Positions 1 to 9,265 of a stretch of DNA of 64,000 nt are shown one piece after another. Position 1 is the stretch's first letter; every line of letters starts with the position of its first letter. The notes beneath the pieces were generated by a model, which searched no databases, was not told where the DNA came from, and saw only the letters and a program-made list of their open reading frames with translations. The stretch is from Aricia agestis (lineage: Eukaryota; Arthropoda; Insecta; Lepidoptera; Lycaenidae). The translations under genes were made by a program, and so were the position numbers. The stretch is from the NCBI RefSeq assembly GCF_905147365.1, contig NC_056413.1, positions 2,186,501 through 2,250,500 of the forward strand, in the 5' to 3' direction.

Positions 1-14
1 TTTTTATTTATTTA

Positions 15-336
15 CTAGCTATCCCGGCAAACGTTTCTTTGCCATAGAAAGTATTTCGCCCGTATTATTTTATTGAAGTGACTAAATAAGTATGTCACCA
101 TGGCAACGTCCATCGCTATCCGGTCGCACAAACAATGGTCGCCGTCAGTCTCGAGTTGTAATAATTTACTATTATTTATTCAACAAATGCACTCATCAAT
201 ATAAAAAGTACCCAGTAGCCGATTCTCAGACCCACTGAATATGCATATAAAATTTGATTAAAATCAGTAAAGCCGTTTCGGACGAGTACGCGGCCTAACA
301 TTGTGACACGAGAATTTTATATACTTACTTATAAGA
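15..336 (-). mobile_element. Non-autonomous Helitron, family 3
   Basis: Read on the minus strand, it starts with TC at 336 and ends with CTAG at 15-18 after the segment TTGCCGGGATAG. A second copy of the same family lies at 35232-35547 on the plus strand and matches along most of its length, including the block at 90-150. The TC and CTRR ends are the Helitron signature. No Rep or helicase coding is present, so it would rely on proteins made elsewhere. Confidence 0.75.
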
Positions 337-1022
337 TTTGTTGATTTTGCTTACACGTGTGTTATTAATAAAACTTTTCAGGCAATCATGAAAAAATGTG
401 GTAGCATCAATTTATTTATTTATAATTAAAATTGATAATATATAAAAAAAAAAACTAGAAAGTGATAACGAATTACGTAAGCTTTTTGATTACTTAGCAG
501 TTATTTCAACATTTATTTATTGCATTAAACCCTTATATTAAAACTGGAATAGTCATGCCACGACATACAATTTTCGTGCGATCCATCGAGTGTCAATTCG
601 GTTGCAGTTACGCTAATATTATTATGGACGCACCCTAAAAAAAGTCTTATTTTACGCCACATCTATTTATGAATAATCTCTGGCACCAACTTTGGGGTAT
701 ATTGCAATAGTTGGTAAATTGCCAACTTTGGGCATCTCGCAAACGAGTGAATCGGATTGAAAGGTCAGACGTCCGTTAAATAGTGGGAATGGATAAGGCA
801 GCTCATAGACACAAATTGAGTTAAACTTTAGTCATCAGAAAGAGATTACTGTGGGTACAATAGATTTAAGATATTACTAACAGCTCATACGCGAGTGAAT
901 ATTAATATCTTGGTATAATCGAAACAGACATGCAAAAAACATTTATCACAATATAATTTAGAGCTTTTTAAAAAATTTATAACACTTTATTTTAGTTTTA
1001 ATTACAAGCTGATCCTGTATAT
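337..1022. other. AT-rich spacer without a recognised feature
   Basis: I see no long open frame, tRNA or copy of the repeats found elsewhere in the window. The stretch is AT-rich. Confidence 0.5.
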
Positions 1023-1340
1023 ATTTTTTTATGAAATAAGGGGGCAAACGAGCAAACGGGTCACCTGATGGAAAGCAACTTCCGTCGCCCATGGACTCTC
1101 GCAGCATCAGCAGAGCTGCAGGTGCGTTGCCGGCCTTTTAAGGGGGAATAGGGTAACAGGGGAGGGTAGGGATAAGAAGGGAATAGAATAGGGGAGAGTA
1201 GGGAAGGGAATAGGGTAGGGGATTGGGCCTCCGGTAAACTCACTCACTCGGCGAAACACAGCGCAAGCGCTGTTTCACGCCGGTTTTCTGTGAGAAAGTG
1301 GTATTTCTCCGGTCGAGCCGGCCCATTTGTGCCGAAGCAT
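1023..1340 (-). mobile_element. SINE A, main part, interrupted by the LINE
   Basis: On the minus strand, family A runs from CGTGGGAGAGCCATGCTTCG through a C/T-rich array of CCCTA and CCCTT units, to a tail that reads TTGCCCCCTTATTTCAT and an A run. This copy is complete except for its first 13 bases, which are found at 6427-6439. The R1-clade LINE sits in the break. Other copies lie at 7806, 14405, 26890, 41899, 48731 and 52704. Confidence 0.85.
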
Positions 1341-1687
1341 TGCCCTCCCTCCGCGAACTCGGTACGGTTAACATCGTCTGACGTGCGCTCCGGGAATTAA
1401 AATCGTTTTCGGTGGTTAAAATCGTTAACTGCGTGCTGAGTGTGTGTAAAAAGCTAGGTAACGGTGTAATCTACGTTTACTGTAAGTTTTTGAACACATT
1501 TGCCCGTATTTTATTGGATTTAAACTCGGTAAGTAATTTCCTTTGTTCATTTTTAACAGTAAGGAATTGTAGGTAGGTAAAAATATTGTATCGTCGGTAC
1601 CGCGCGCGCTGCGCCGGGCGCCCGGCCTTGCGATCAGCTGGTCATAAATAGTGTTATTTTTGTTGTTAACTTAGAAAACAAGACATA

Positions 1688-3013
1688 ATGTCTAGCCATA
1701 ATAACATGCCGCCAGATAAAAATACCAACCCATTTGAAAGAAGGGACGGCATACCTCGTTCCCCGCCAACTTCAACCGGCAAACGTTTGCTGTCCCAACT
1801 ATCGCCTTCATCCGTGTCTCCAGTCGAAAAACGTCACCAACCCATAAGGGACGAACCGCAGTCCCCGGTAATTTCATTATTAGACACTAGCAGCGCAGTC
1901 GATGATTCGTTTAATTACTGCGAGTTAGTCCGTGAAGCGTCCTCCTACTTGGGAAAAATTAACGAATTCGCTAACGACACTGTCTCGAGGCGCAATAACT
2001 TTGCCAATAAATCCGATATAATGAACTTAACACAAAAACTGACAACCATAGTTTCTCTTCTTGCCATTAAAAGCTCGTCACTTGAAACCAAAGTCGCGAA
2101 TTTGGAGCGAGATTTACTATCCGTTAAACTTAATCAGGTCGTGAAACCGGCCCCCGCGGCGACTCCGGTCTCTTATTCCGAGGCCCTCAAACTGAAACTC
2201 GCGAAATCGGTTCCCCCCGTCGAGACACGTAAACCACTCCCATGTGTTATAGCCTACCCCACGCAAGAAAAATCGGCGGAATTAAAATCGGCAACTGAGA
2301 CCAAGCAGGCTTTGATGAAGGTTATAAACCCGGCCGACGGTTTTCAATTTCACGGCGTTAAGAAAACAGCTAATTCGGGCGTGCTTCTGCGCCTCACGAG
2401 CGAGTCGCAAGTTAAAAAATTAAAGTCAGTCGAAGCGCTAAAATCTGCCGGCCTCCGTCTCGAGACACCCAAGGGGCGTAGCCCGCGCATCCTCATCAAA
2501 GATGTTCCACAACACATTACAGACGATAATTTTCTATTATCCCTGTACAACCAAAACGTAAACGGCGAAATTAATGTGACACAAGATCAATTCATGAGTT
2601 CGACAAAAATAGTAAGACGTCGTATTTTAAACAAAGAATACAATAACCGTAAATGGATAGGTATCGAACTAGACCCTAAAGTGCGTCAACACCTCATCGA
2701 AACAAAAGAAAAACTTTTTATCGACTGGGCGATGTGTCGCTTTGTAGATGACGTCGAACTCGTGCGCTGCGCTAACTGTCAACAGTATGGGCACACCGCT
2801 AAATTCTGTCGTGACACAAAGCCATGCTGTAAACATTGCGCTGAAGGTCATAGCTCGGATAGCTGCCCAAAAAAAGATAAAGACGACTTTAAGCCGGTTT
2901 GCGGTAGTTGTTTGCGATATAAAAAACCGACCGACCACCCCACAGGCTCCCCAGATTGTCCTACGTATAAGTCTAAAATGGAGCAACTTATTTTAACGAC
3001 TCGGTATGGATAG
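1688..3013 (+). CDS. LINE ORF1: nucleic-acid-binding gag-like protein
   Basis: The 441-residue protein is the ORF1 product expected to coat LINE RNA in the retrotransposition particle. Residues 1-70 are polar and proline/serine-rich, and about 110-150 look like a short coiled coil. Residues about 265-355 precede the zinc knuckles and resemble the RNA-binding region common in such ORF1 proteins. Three knuckles follow: CX2CX4HX4C at 361-374, CX2CX3HX4C at 381-393 and CX2CX8HX6C at 405-424. The third, longer pattern recalls jockey-type ORF1 proteins, although ORF2 groups with R1. The first ATG (1688) is the longest in-frame start and is followed by another at 1706. The stop TAG lies inside the start of ORF2, giving an 8-base overlap. 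No frameshift or internal stop is present. Binding to RNA is inferred from family knowledge. Confidence 0.92.
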   Translation: MSSHNNMPPDKNTNPFERRDGIPRSPPTSTGKRLLSQLSPSSVSPVEKRHQPIRDEPQSPVISLLDTSSAVDDSFNYCELVREASSYLGKINEFANDTVSRRNNFANKSDIMNLTQKLTTIVSLLAIKSSSLETKVANLERDLLSVKLNQVVKPAPAATPVSYSEALKLKLAKSVPPVETRKPLPCVIAYPTQEKSAELKSATETKQALMKVINPADGFQFHGVKKTANSGVLLRLTSESQVKKLKSVEALKSAGLRLETPKGRSPRILIKDVPQHITDDNFLLSLYNQNVNGEINVTQDQFMSSTKIVRRRILNKEYNNRKWIGIELDPKVRQHLIETKEKLFIDWAMCRFVDDVELVRCANCQQYGHTAKFCRDTKPCCKHCAEGHSSDSCPKKDKDDFKPVCGSCLRYKKPTDHPTGSPDCPTYKSKMEQLILTTRYG

Positions 3014-6000
3014 TTTAAATATAGGACAGTTAAACCTCCACAATAATAAGCACGCAACGATAGAATTAGAAAAGTTGGTTTCCGATTACAATTTAGACTT
3101 GGTGCTCGTACAGGAGCAATATCAACTCGCGTCGCTACGGTCGAAGATAGTACAAATTAATAACCTAGCTCGCGCGGGTATTTACACACCTCAGTCTAGA
3201 TTTTCAGTCACGGCCTTAACTAACCTTTCGACGTCGCACTGTGCGGTAGCCGAGGTCTCGTCTTCTCAGTTTAGATTTTACGTTGTAAGCTGCTATTTTC
3301 AGTACTCGGACTCCGTAAGTCCACATTTACATCAACTTCGCCGCGTATTACAATCTCTCGCGGGTAATAAAATTATTATTGGCGCCGACGTCAATACATC
3401 CTCGCCCTTATGGCACGGCCAGCTTAGGTACACTGACCGCGACCGACGTACCGCTGTAGAAGACTTTATTGCGGAGTTTAACCTCCATATTCACAACACC
3501 CCCGATGCACCACCTACCTATAGTAGCCCAACGGGCGAATCGTCGATTGACGTCACGCTATCTAGCGCGTACGTCCAGATTAGGAATTGGCGTGTCCTTC
3601 CCGATGCGTCATGTAGTGATCACCGCTTACTGGTGTACGAGTTTTCTCGTGCGGTCCCGAGTGATACCGTAGTCAATTCTAATGACTATAAATACAATGT
3701 TAAGAACGGCGATTGGAAATTATTCCGCTCCCTCATTACCGCCCATGCCGGAGACTTCACTCGGCCGGATTTAAACGTCAATGAGTGCGCGGAAATTATG
3801 TCAAACACATTTGTTTACTGTGCCGATGTAGCCTTGGGTCGTAGACCTCTTAAAAAAGATCACAACTGTAAATGGTGGAACAGTAATCTTCTTAATCTTC
3901 GTCGGGAATTTAGAAGGGCCAGGCGCAAAATTAATAATCTTCGTAAATCTGGCCACGACCGTTCGGATGATAATTACATAATTAGTTTAAATAACCTACG
4001 CATTTCAAGGTCACGTTATCGCGCTGCCGTTACATTAGCGAAAAATAATATGCTGAAGAATGCCGCGAATAGACTGGATAAAGAGGGTCCCTGGTCCTCT
4101 TTATATCACGAGCTTAAACCCAGTAGTAGTAATGAGCCAAACTTTTTCTCAAATATTAAAATTAACAACTCTTACACTTGTAGTTTAGAGGAAACGGCGA
4201 AGGCATATCTAAACGTTCTCATCCCAGACGACGAGCCCTCCTTGGATGATGAACACCATCGCGACATTAGGAGTAGAATGTTAGACCCCATTCATACACC
4301 GGTCTCAGATGTACCAACCCCGGAGGAGTTTATTAAAATAGTAAACCTTTTGCCTATAAAAAAATCTGCGGGCGAGGATAAAATATCGAATATTATGATA
4401 AAGCAAGCGTGTTTAGCGGCCAATTCATCGATTCTATATGTTTACAACAGATGTATCGCAGAAGGTATTTTTCCAAAAATTTGGCGTTCCGGTTGCATAA
4501 AATTAATATCTAAAGCGGGAAACAAACCTCCTGACGACCCAAAATCTTACCGTCCGATAACGATACTGCCTTGCTTAGGTAAATTACTAGAACGTCTCAT
4601 CGTACCTCGCCTGCTACCCGGTGGCCCTAAATTCCATAGCCACCAGTTCGGTTTCACCGCCGGGAAATCGACTGTGGACGCGGCGTTAGAAGTAAGAAAA
4701 GTAGTTAATTTGTCGGAAACTAAATACGTGGTCGCTATTTCATTAGATATTTCCGGGGCCTTCGACCATGCCTGGTGGCCGATGGTGCTATTAAAACTAA
4801 AAAATCGAGGGTGTTACTGCAATATTTATTCTATAATACATTCTTACTTTTCTAACGGTCAAACTAAGCTTCGTCTAGGACATTGTACACATGTCAAAGA
4901 TTTAACGTGCGGCTGCCCTCAAGGATCGGTAATTTCGCCTAAATTATGGAACATCGGATTCGACGATTTGTTAAGTCTTCCACTTCCACCGCTTTGTATA
5001 CTAGTTGGTTACGCCGATGACGGGTTTCTTATCGTTCAAGCAAACTCGCGTTCCGAAATTGAGTCTAAAGCCAACAGTAGTCTTAATTTAATATCTGACT
5101 GGGGTAAGCGTAATCGTCTGAAATTCGCCGCGCAAAAAACTTACCAAATTCTTTTAAAAGGTTCCCTTATATCTTCCCCTAGCATTAAACTTGACAATAT
5201 TAACGTTAAACGCAAACAGTCGCTCTGTTATCTTGGTTTTTACTTAGAAAATAAATTTACATTTTTAGAACATATAATTCAAACCGGTGAGAAAGCGAAA
5301 CGCAACTTTTACTCCTTTACCAAAATATCTACTTCGACATGGGGCCTTTCATTCAAAACCCTAAAATTAATTTACACTGCTACTTACCTTGGTAGCATTT
5401 GCTACGGGGCCCCCGTGTGGGCCGACAGAGCAACTATCGGCGCGGCTCGTCGCAAGTTACTACAAAGCCAACGTCTTGCTCTTATATTCTTGTGCAAAGC
5501 TTACAGAACCACAAGCACCGAAGCCTTGCCCGTGTTAGCCGGAGTTTTACCCGTTGACCTTGAGATTCAGCGTCGTGCGACAATGTACTATCATAACAAA
5601 AACATTGACAACCCGTTCTTTTTAAGCGCTCGCGATAAAAATAAAATAGCAAGATTGTTTGAACCTTTAGAAAACTCTTTGCAAAGCCTAATCTCCGAAT
5701 GGCAGACGCGTTGGGACTGTTCCACCAAAGGGCGACATCTTTATAATTTTTTCCCTAATATTCGTGAACGACTATCCAAACATTGGATGGATATTGATCA
5801 CTGCGTTTCTCAATTCCTGACCGGTCATGGAAATTTTAAGGCCAAACTCTACGGATTTAATCTGGTAGCATCACCCATGTGCGAGTGCTCGACCGAAGGC
5901 AACATGTTTGAACAAACAGCTCATCATGTTCTCTGGGAGTGCAGTCTCTGGCAGGACGAAAGAACTACAATGCTAAACAACCTACTCTGCACATCTGGTG

Positions 6001-6101
6001 TCGCATACTACGGTGATCTCGTGGACAGCGCTAGGAACTTCCGTGCCTTCAAGCGTTTTTGTCACAATTACTATTGGCAACAGTCTAACACAATAAATTA
6101 A
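3006..6101 (+). CDS. LINE ORF2: endonuclease and reverse transcriptase
   Basis: This 1031-residue polyprotein should nick the target and copy LINE RNA there (target-primed reverse transcription). Residues 1-215 are an AP-type endonuclease: E37 in LVQEQ, D128/N130 in GADVN, D182 in SSIDVTL, and SDH at 204-206. Reverse transcriptase spans about 440-760: SYRPITILPCLGKLLER, HQFGFTAGKSTVDA, LDISGAFDHAWWP (catalytic D581), GCPQGSVISPKLWN, and GYADD with D671/D672. The GAFD..WWP and GCPQGS wording is typical of the R1 clade. A C-terminal knuckle, CX1CX12HX4C at 959-979, follows LTGHGNF, as in related LINEs. I see no RNase H domain. The ATG at 3006 overlaps the ORF1 stop (ATGGATAG), which suggests termination and re-initiation or a similar coupling. 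All catalytic residues I can check are intact. Confidence 0.95.
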   Translation: MDSLNIGQLNLHNNKHATIELEKLVSDYNLDLVLVQEQYQLASLRSKIVQINNLARAGIYTPQSRFSVTALTNLSTSHCAVAEVSSSQFRFYVVSCYFQYSDSVSPHLHQLRRVLQSLAGNKIIIGADVNTSSPLWHGQLRYTDRDRRTAVEDFIAEFNLHIHNTPDAPPTYSSPTGESSIDVTLSSAYVQIRNWRVLPDASCSDHRLLVYEFSRAVPSDTVVNSNDYKYNVKNGDWKLFRSLITAHAGDFTRPDLNVNECAEIMSNTFVYCADVALGRRPLKKDHNCKWWNSNLLNLRREFRRARRKINNLRKSGHDRSDDNYIISLNNLRISRSRYRAAVTLAKNNMLKNAANRLDKEGPWSSLYHELKPSSSNEPNFFSNIKINNSYTCSLEETAKAYLNVLIPDDEPSLDDEHHRDIRSRMLDPIHTPVSDVPTPEEFIKIVNLLPIKKSAGEDKISNIMIKQACLAANSSILYVYNRCIAEGIFPKIWRSGCIKLISKAGNKPPDDPKSYRPITILPCLGKLLERLIVPRLLPGGPKFHSHQFGFTAGKSTVDAALEVRKVVNLSETKYVVAISLDISGAFDHAWWPMVLLKLKNRGCYCNIYSIIHSYFSNGQTKLRLGHCTHVKDLTCGCPQGSVISPKLWNIGFDDLLSLPLPPLCILVGYADDGFLIVQANSRSEIESKANSSLNLISDWGKRNRLKFAAQKTYQILLKGSLISSPSIKLDNINVKRKQSLCYLGFYLENKFTFLEHIIQTGEKAKRNFYSFTKISTSTWGLSFKTLKLIYTATYLGSICYGAPVWADRATIGAARRKLLQSQRLALIFLCKAYRTTSTEALPVLAGVLPVDLEIQRRATMYYHNKNIDNPFFLSARDKNKIARLFEPLENSLQSLISEWQTRWDCSTKGRHLYNFFPNIRERLSKHWMDIDHCVSQFLTGHGNFKAKLYGFNLVASPMCECSTEGNMFEQTAHHVLWECSLWQDERTTMLNNLLCTSGVAYYGDLVDSARNFRAFKRFCHNYYWQQSNTIN

Positions 6102-6420
6102 TTTAGCTGTAGCATAGTAGTCACTATTATTATTAACGTTAAATTCCCGTGGTGCTTCTCCCCTTCAGTTCTTTGACTTTCGGTCACTGCAACTTTGTGC
6201 TGTCTCCCGCTTTATATTGGGGAGGGAATCTGGAATTCTTCCTACTCCTCCTATTTTCTTCTGATTAATTTCGTTGCGGGTCCCAAGACAGCTTTAGCAT
6301 GTCCCTCGGGCTCCCTGAGATCATATCAAAGGGTTTTCGTGGTTGGATGCCGCTGTCGATCCTGGCGACACAGGAGATACAGTGGTGGGAATGTGTGGTG
6401 GGCCAAAGCCCGTTTAAAAA
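6102..6420 (+). other. LINE 3' UTR and A-rich end
   Basis: This untranslated stretch runs from the ORF2 stop to the SINE A junction. It ends with CCCGTTTAAAAAA. The part from 6288 on (CAGCTTTAGCATGTC, TGTCGATCCTGGCGACACAG) has a diverged counterpart at 18543-18685. This supports it being LINE sequence rather than flank. Confidence 0.75.
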
Positions 6421-6426
6421 AAGCAT

Positions 6427-6439
6427 GGCTCTCCCACGT
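6427..6439 (-). mobile_element. SINE A, remaining 5' end after the LINE
   Basis: GGCTCTCCCACGT continues SINE A exactly where the left part stops at 1340, as judged from the uninterrupted copies at 27210-27222 and 53019-53031. Confidence 0.85.
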
Positions 6440-6456
6440 AAAGTTGTTTTACTCTG

Positions 6457-6513
6457 AAGCATACTCCCCATAACATAATATAATTAATATTATATGTTAT
6501 GGGGAATATGCTT
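6457..6513. repeat. 57-bp imperfect palindrome
   Basis: AAGCATACTCCCCATAACAT on the left pairs with ATGTTATGGGGAATATGCTT on the right around an AT-only centre. It could form a hairpin and is probably a small foldback element. It lies 17 bases beyond the SINE A end. Confidence 0.7.
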
Positions 6514-6778
6514 TAAGCAACAAAAAAAGATGATGTTGTAATGGCAACTCCTCTAAAAACATGCAACTTTCAGACAAGTTGTTATAGCTCGATTTGAGCT
6601 TAGATCGGTCAAAAATTTGTTACTCCATTGAGTATTTATATAAAATGTTGATGACACTAATTATTGATACCTATATGAGTACCAACTCATAGTCTAAGTA
6701 AGTCGTTTACTGTTTTTATTAAACTTTTTTTTTTTTGATATAATTAACACAGGTAGGCTCTATATCACAAACGGTATA
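6514..6778. other. Spacer without a recognised feature
   Basis: AT-rich sequence with a T12 run near 6725; nothing else recognised. Confidence 0.4.
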
Positions 6779-6930
6779 TCAATATTAATATTATAAATGC
6801 GAAAGTCTGTCTGTTTGTCTGTCTATTACCTCTTCACGCCCAAACCGCTAAACCGATTATCAAATTTAGTATATACTTTGATTCCCGGTATAAGACGTAG
6901 GACACTTTTTTTCCGGAAAAATCTACAGAG

Positions 6931-7110
6931 GCTGTTGCCAAAGACCCTTTCGTTAGAAACGATGACGAAATTCGATATCAAATATATGGGATTTGACATT
7001 AGTCTTCGAAAGCGAAATGTCATTTAGCGATGACTTATGTCAAACCGTATACATTTTGATAACGAATTTACTCATCGTTTTAACGAAAGATACTTTGTCT
7101 AAGGGGGCAG
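6931..7110. mobile_element. Palindromic MITE inside the Helitron
   Basis: The two halves pair across about 85 bases: CTTTCGTTAGAAACGATGAC on the left against the reverse complement of CATCGTTTTAACGAAAG on the right. The outer ends are GCTGTTGCCAAAGA and TCTAAGGGGGCAG. Target duplication is unclear. Confidence 0.65.
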
Positions 7111-7133
7111 TACCGTGCGATATACGAATTTTT

Positions 7134-7446
7134 TGACGACCTCTGTGGCTCAGTTGGTGGGGTGTCGGTAACTCAAGCCGACGGAACAAAAAAAGTTCCT
7201 GGGTCATGGATGTGTATTAAATATGTGTATCATAATATAATAAAAATCTTAAATATATGTATACTTGTATAGTATGAAAGTTATTAAATATGTGTATCAT
7301 AATATAATAAAAATCTTAAATATATGTATAGTATAAAAGTATTAAATATATTTCCGTTGTCTGGCTCCCGTAACACAAGTCCTTCAGGTACTTAGCACGG
7401 GGCCAGACTGACGTGGTGTGAAGTGTCCATAAATATTATTATTATT
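7134..7446 (+). mobile_element. SINE C copy with damaged promoter head
   Basis: This matches the complete copy at 44032-44302. The A-box region GTGGCTCAGTTGGTGG is present, but about 22 bases covering the B box are missing. A unit of about 65 bases in the body is duplicated in tandem (first ending near 7283, second from 7284). The tail is an ATT repeat. Confidence 0.8.
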
Positions 7447-7477
7447 TTGGTACAATAAAGCTGTGGATGTCATCTAG

Positions 7478-7805
7478 TCGTACACAAACCACTACATCCC
7501 ACCAAGAGTCATTAAGTTTCCATCACCTCAGAGCCATCACTTAGATCATACACAGACAGACATTTCAATAAATAACACACTAATTGTGAGCTCATGGCCG
7601 AGGGTCGAGATAACACACGGACAAACAATTAAGTAAGCAACACGGAACGACCGATATTCCTCTCCACTGCCTTTACACATGAGATGGGATATAGCTGCCT
7701 CCTTCCGACGTGAAGATTTCCTTCTAATTGATACTTTAATATACAAAAACTATTATCCAGCTAACTATTATGAAGTTATTAATATAACATAGTATATTAT
7801 ACGTA
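7478..7805. other. Spacer without a recognised feature
   Basis: I see no repeat copy and no convincing coding frame. Confidence 0.4.
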
Positions 7806-8141
7806 TTTTTAATGAAATAAGGGGGCAAACGAACAAACGGGTCAGCTGATGGGAAGCAACTTCCGTCGCCCATGGACACTCGCAACATCAGAAGAGCTGC
7901 AGATGCGTTGCCGGCCTTTTAAAGGGGAATAGGGGAGGGTAAGGAAGGGAATAGGGAAAGGTAGGGAAGGGAATAGGGTAGGGGCCTCCGGTAAACTCAC
8001 TCACTCGGCGAAACACAGCGCAAGCGCTGTTTCACGCCGGTTTTCTTTGAGCCCGTGGTACCGTATTTCTCCGGTCGAGCCGGCCCATTCGTGCTGAAGC
8101 ATGCTTCGAGATAGCCGTGGCTCTACCACGTAAAAAATTTG
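7806..8141 (-). mobile_element. SINE A copy
   Basis: It carries the tail, C/T-rich array and head of family A. A 16-base insert (GCTTCGAGATAGCCGT) separates the last 13 bases of the head from the rest. Confidence 0.85.
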
Positions 8142-8176
8142 TTTGTTTATTCGAGAATCGTGCAGGATATAAATAG

Positions 8177-8235
8177 CTAGTCGACCCGGCAAACATTGTT
8201 TTTCTGTTGTCTACATTATCTATGTATCAAATATC
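8177..8235 (-). mobile_element. Helitron 3' end fragment
   Basis: On the minus strand this ends AATGTTTGCCGGGTCGACTAG, like the family 3 end at 35547. The rest of the element is not recognisable. Confidence 0.5.
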
Positions 8236-8874
8236 AATACATTATATTATTATTATAAAACTCTTGAATCACTTTATGTATAAAGAAACCGCATCAAAAT
8301 CCATTGCGTAGTAGGTATCTTAGAGTTTGCAAGTAATTCGCTAAACATAAGGACAGACAGTATGTGCACTGTGGAAGCGACTTTGTTACTATGTAGTAAT
8401 GATCAACAAACCTTTACAAACGCTAGAACAATTTCTACGAAGCCTTAACTTGCTCAACATAATATCCTGTGGCGTTCGCTTTGTGGGACTAACTGAATAG
8501 CGGCACAAAATTTACTGCCAGGAAATATTTACTCTATTAACTAAATCTTAAAATACAGTTTAGTAAAACGGGAGTGACGACCAGAAGTGTTAAACGGAAC
8601 GGCAGGGAAGGCATACATTGTCACTGCGTGGTGGATACAGAAGTTGATATAAATTCTACACTCCCTCCCTCTTACGAATTTTCAGTCATGCCACGTATTC
8701 TGATCGAAAATTTAATAAAGTTAGATGTTTTTACCTTTCACAAAAAAGCTTACATTGTCGCTCAGGAAGTTTTCCAAACGATCGATTCGTTAATGCACAC
8801 CATGAATCCTAACTTTGAAACAACTTTTTTTAACTTCGGAATCGAACACATGACATCCGAATCAAACGTTCTAT
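8236..8874. other. Spacer with a weak 104-residue frame
   Basis: An open frame at 8574-8888 on the plus strand shows no recognisable domain, and its last residues run into the Helitron at 8875. I do not treat it as a gene. Nothing else is recognised. Confidence 0.4.
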
Positions 8875-9054
8875 TCATACTATATTAATATTATAAATGT
8901 GAAAGTTTGTCTGTCTGTTACCTCTTCACACTTAAATCACTGGTATGTAGATGCTTAGAATCCCGGGAAAGGACATAAATCCTTTTAATCACGGAAACAT
9001 GTTTATTCCCCCATGATAAACGAATTTTGACCGAGCGGAGTTGGGGTAATCTAG
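8875..9054 (+). mobile_element. Helitron, family 1
   Basis: Starts TC at 8875 with ATTAATATTATAAATGTG and ends GGGGTAATCTAG. Internal landmarks TCCCGGGAAAGGACATAAA and CGATAAACGAATTTTG-like sequence are present. Length is 180 bases. Confidence 0.75.
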
Positions 9055-9265
9055 TATTATTGTAACTTGTGACATTCTTCATTTCATTTATTAACTAAGC
9101 ACAATAAATAAATAAAATAAATAAAAAAATAATACATAGAACAAAATTACAATTAATGCTTATATTATTTCTCTTCTTATATCAACTATTATATAACAAT
9201 AAATATACTATTGTGTCTGTTTTTTCCACGATAGAAGGATTATGATTCATGCATAAAATCCATAT

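Larger units (their letters stand above)
1341..6420 (+). mobile_element. Full-length R1-clade non-LTR retrotransposon (LINE)
   Basis: The element is about 5.08 kb and inserted into SINE A. The hexamer AAGCAT occurs at 1335-1340 and again at 6421-6426, where the SINE resumes; it is the probable target-site duplication. The layout is a 5' UTR (1341-1687), ORF1 (1688-3013), ORF2 (3006-6101), and a 3' UTR (6102-6413) ending in an A run. The R1 clade is assigned from the ORF2 reverse transcriptase motifs. Both ORFs are open, so the copy is young and could have been active. The 3' UTR block near 6285-6420 also occurs near 18540-18685, as a truncated relative. Several R1-clade families target one fixed site; this one sits in a SINE, so its specificity is unclear. 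Confidence 0.9.
6779..7477 (+). mobile_element. Helitron, family 1, interrupted by a MITE and a SINE
   Basis: It begins TC at 6779, followed by ATTATAAATGCGAAAGTCTG, and ends GATGTCATCTAG at 7477. Between these, the family 1 sequence is split by a palindromic MITE at 6931-7110 and by SINE C at 7134-7446. The Helitron sequence resumes correctly after each one (TACCGTGCGATATACGAA, then TTGGTACAATAAAGC). Confidence 0.75.

Noticed and set aside
2669..2986. 105-residue minus-strand frame
   Set aside because: Shadow of LINE ORF1 on the opposite strand.
8574..8888. 104-residue frame as a possible gene
   Set aside because: No recognisable domain, and its last codons run into a Helitron start.
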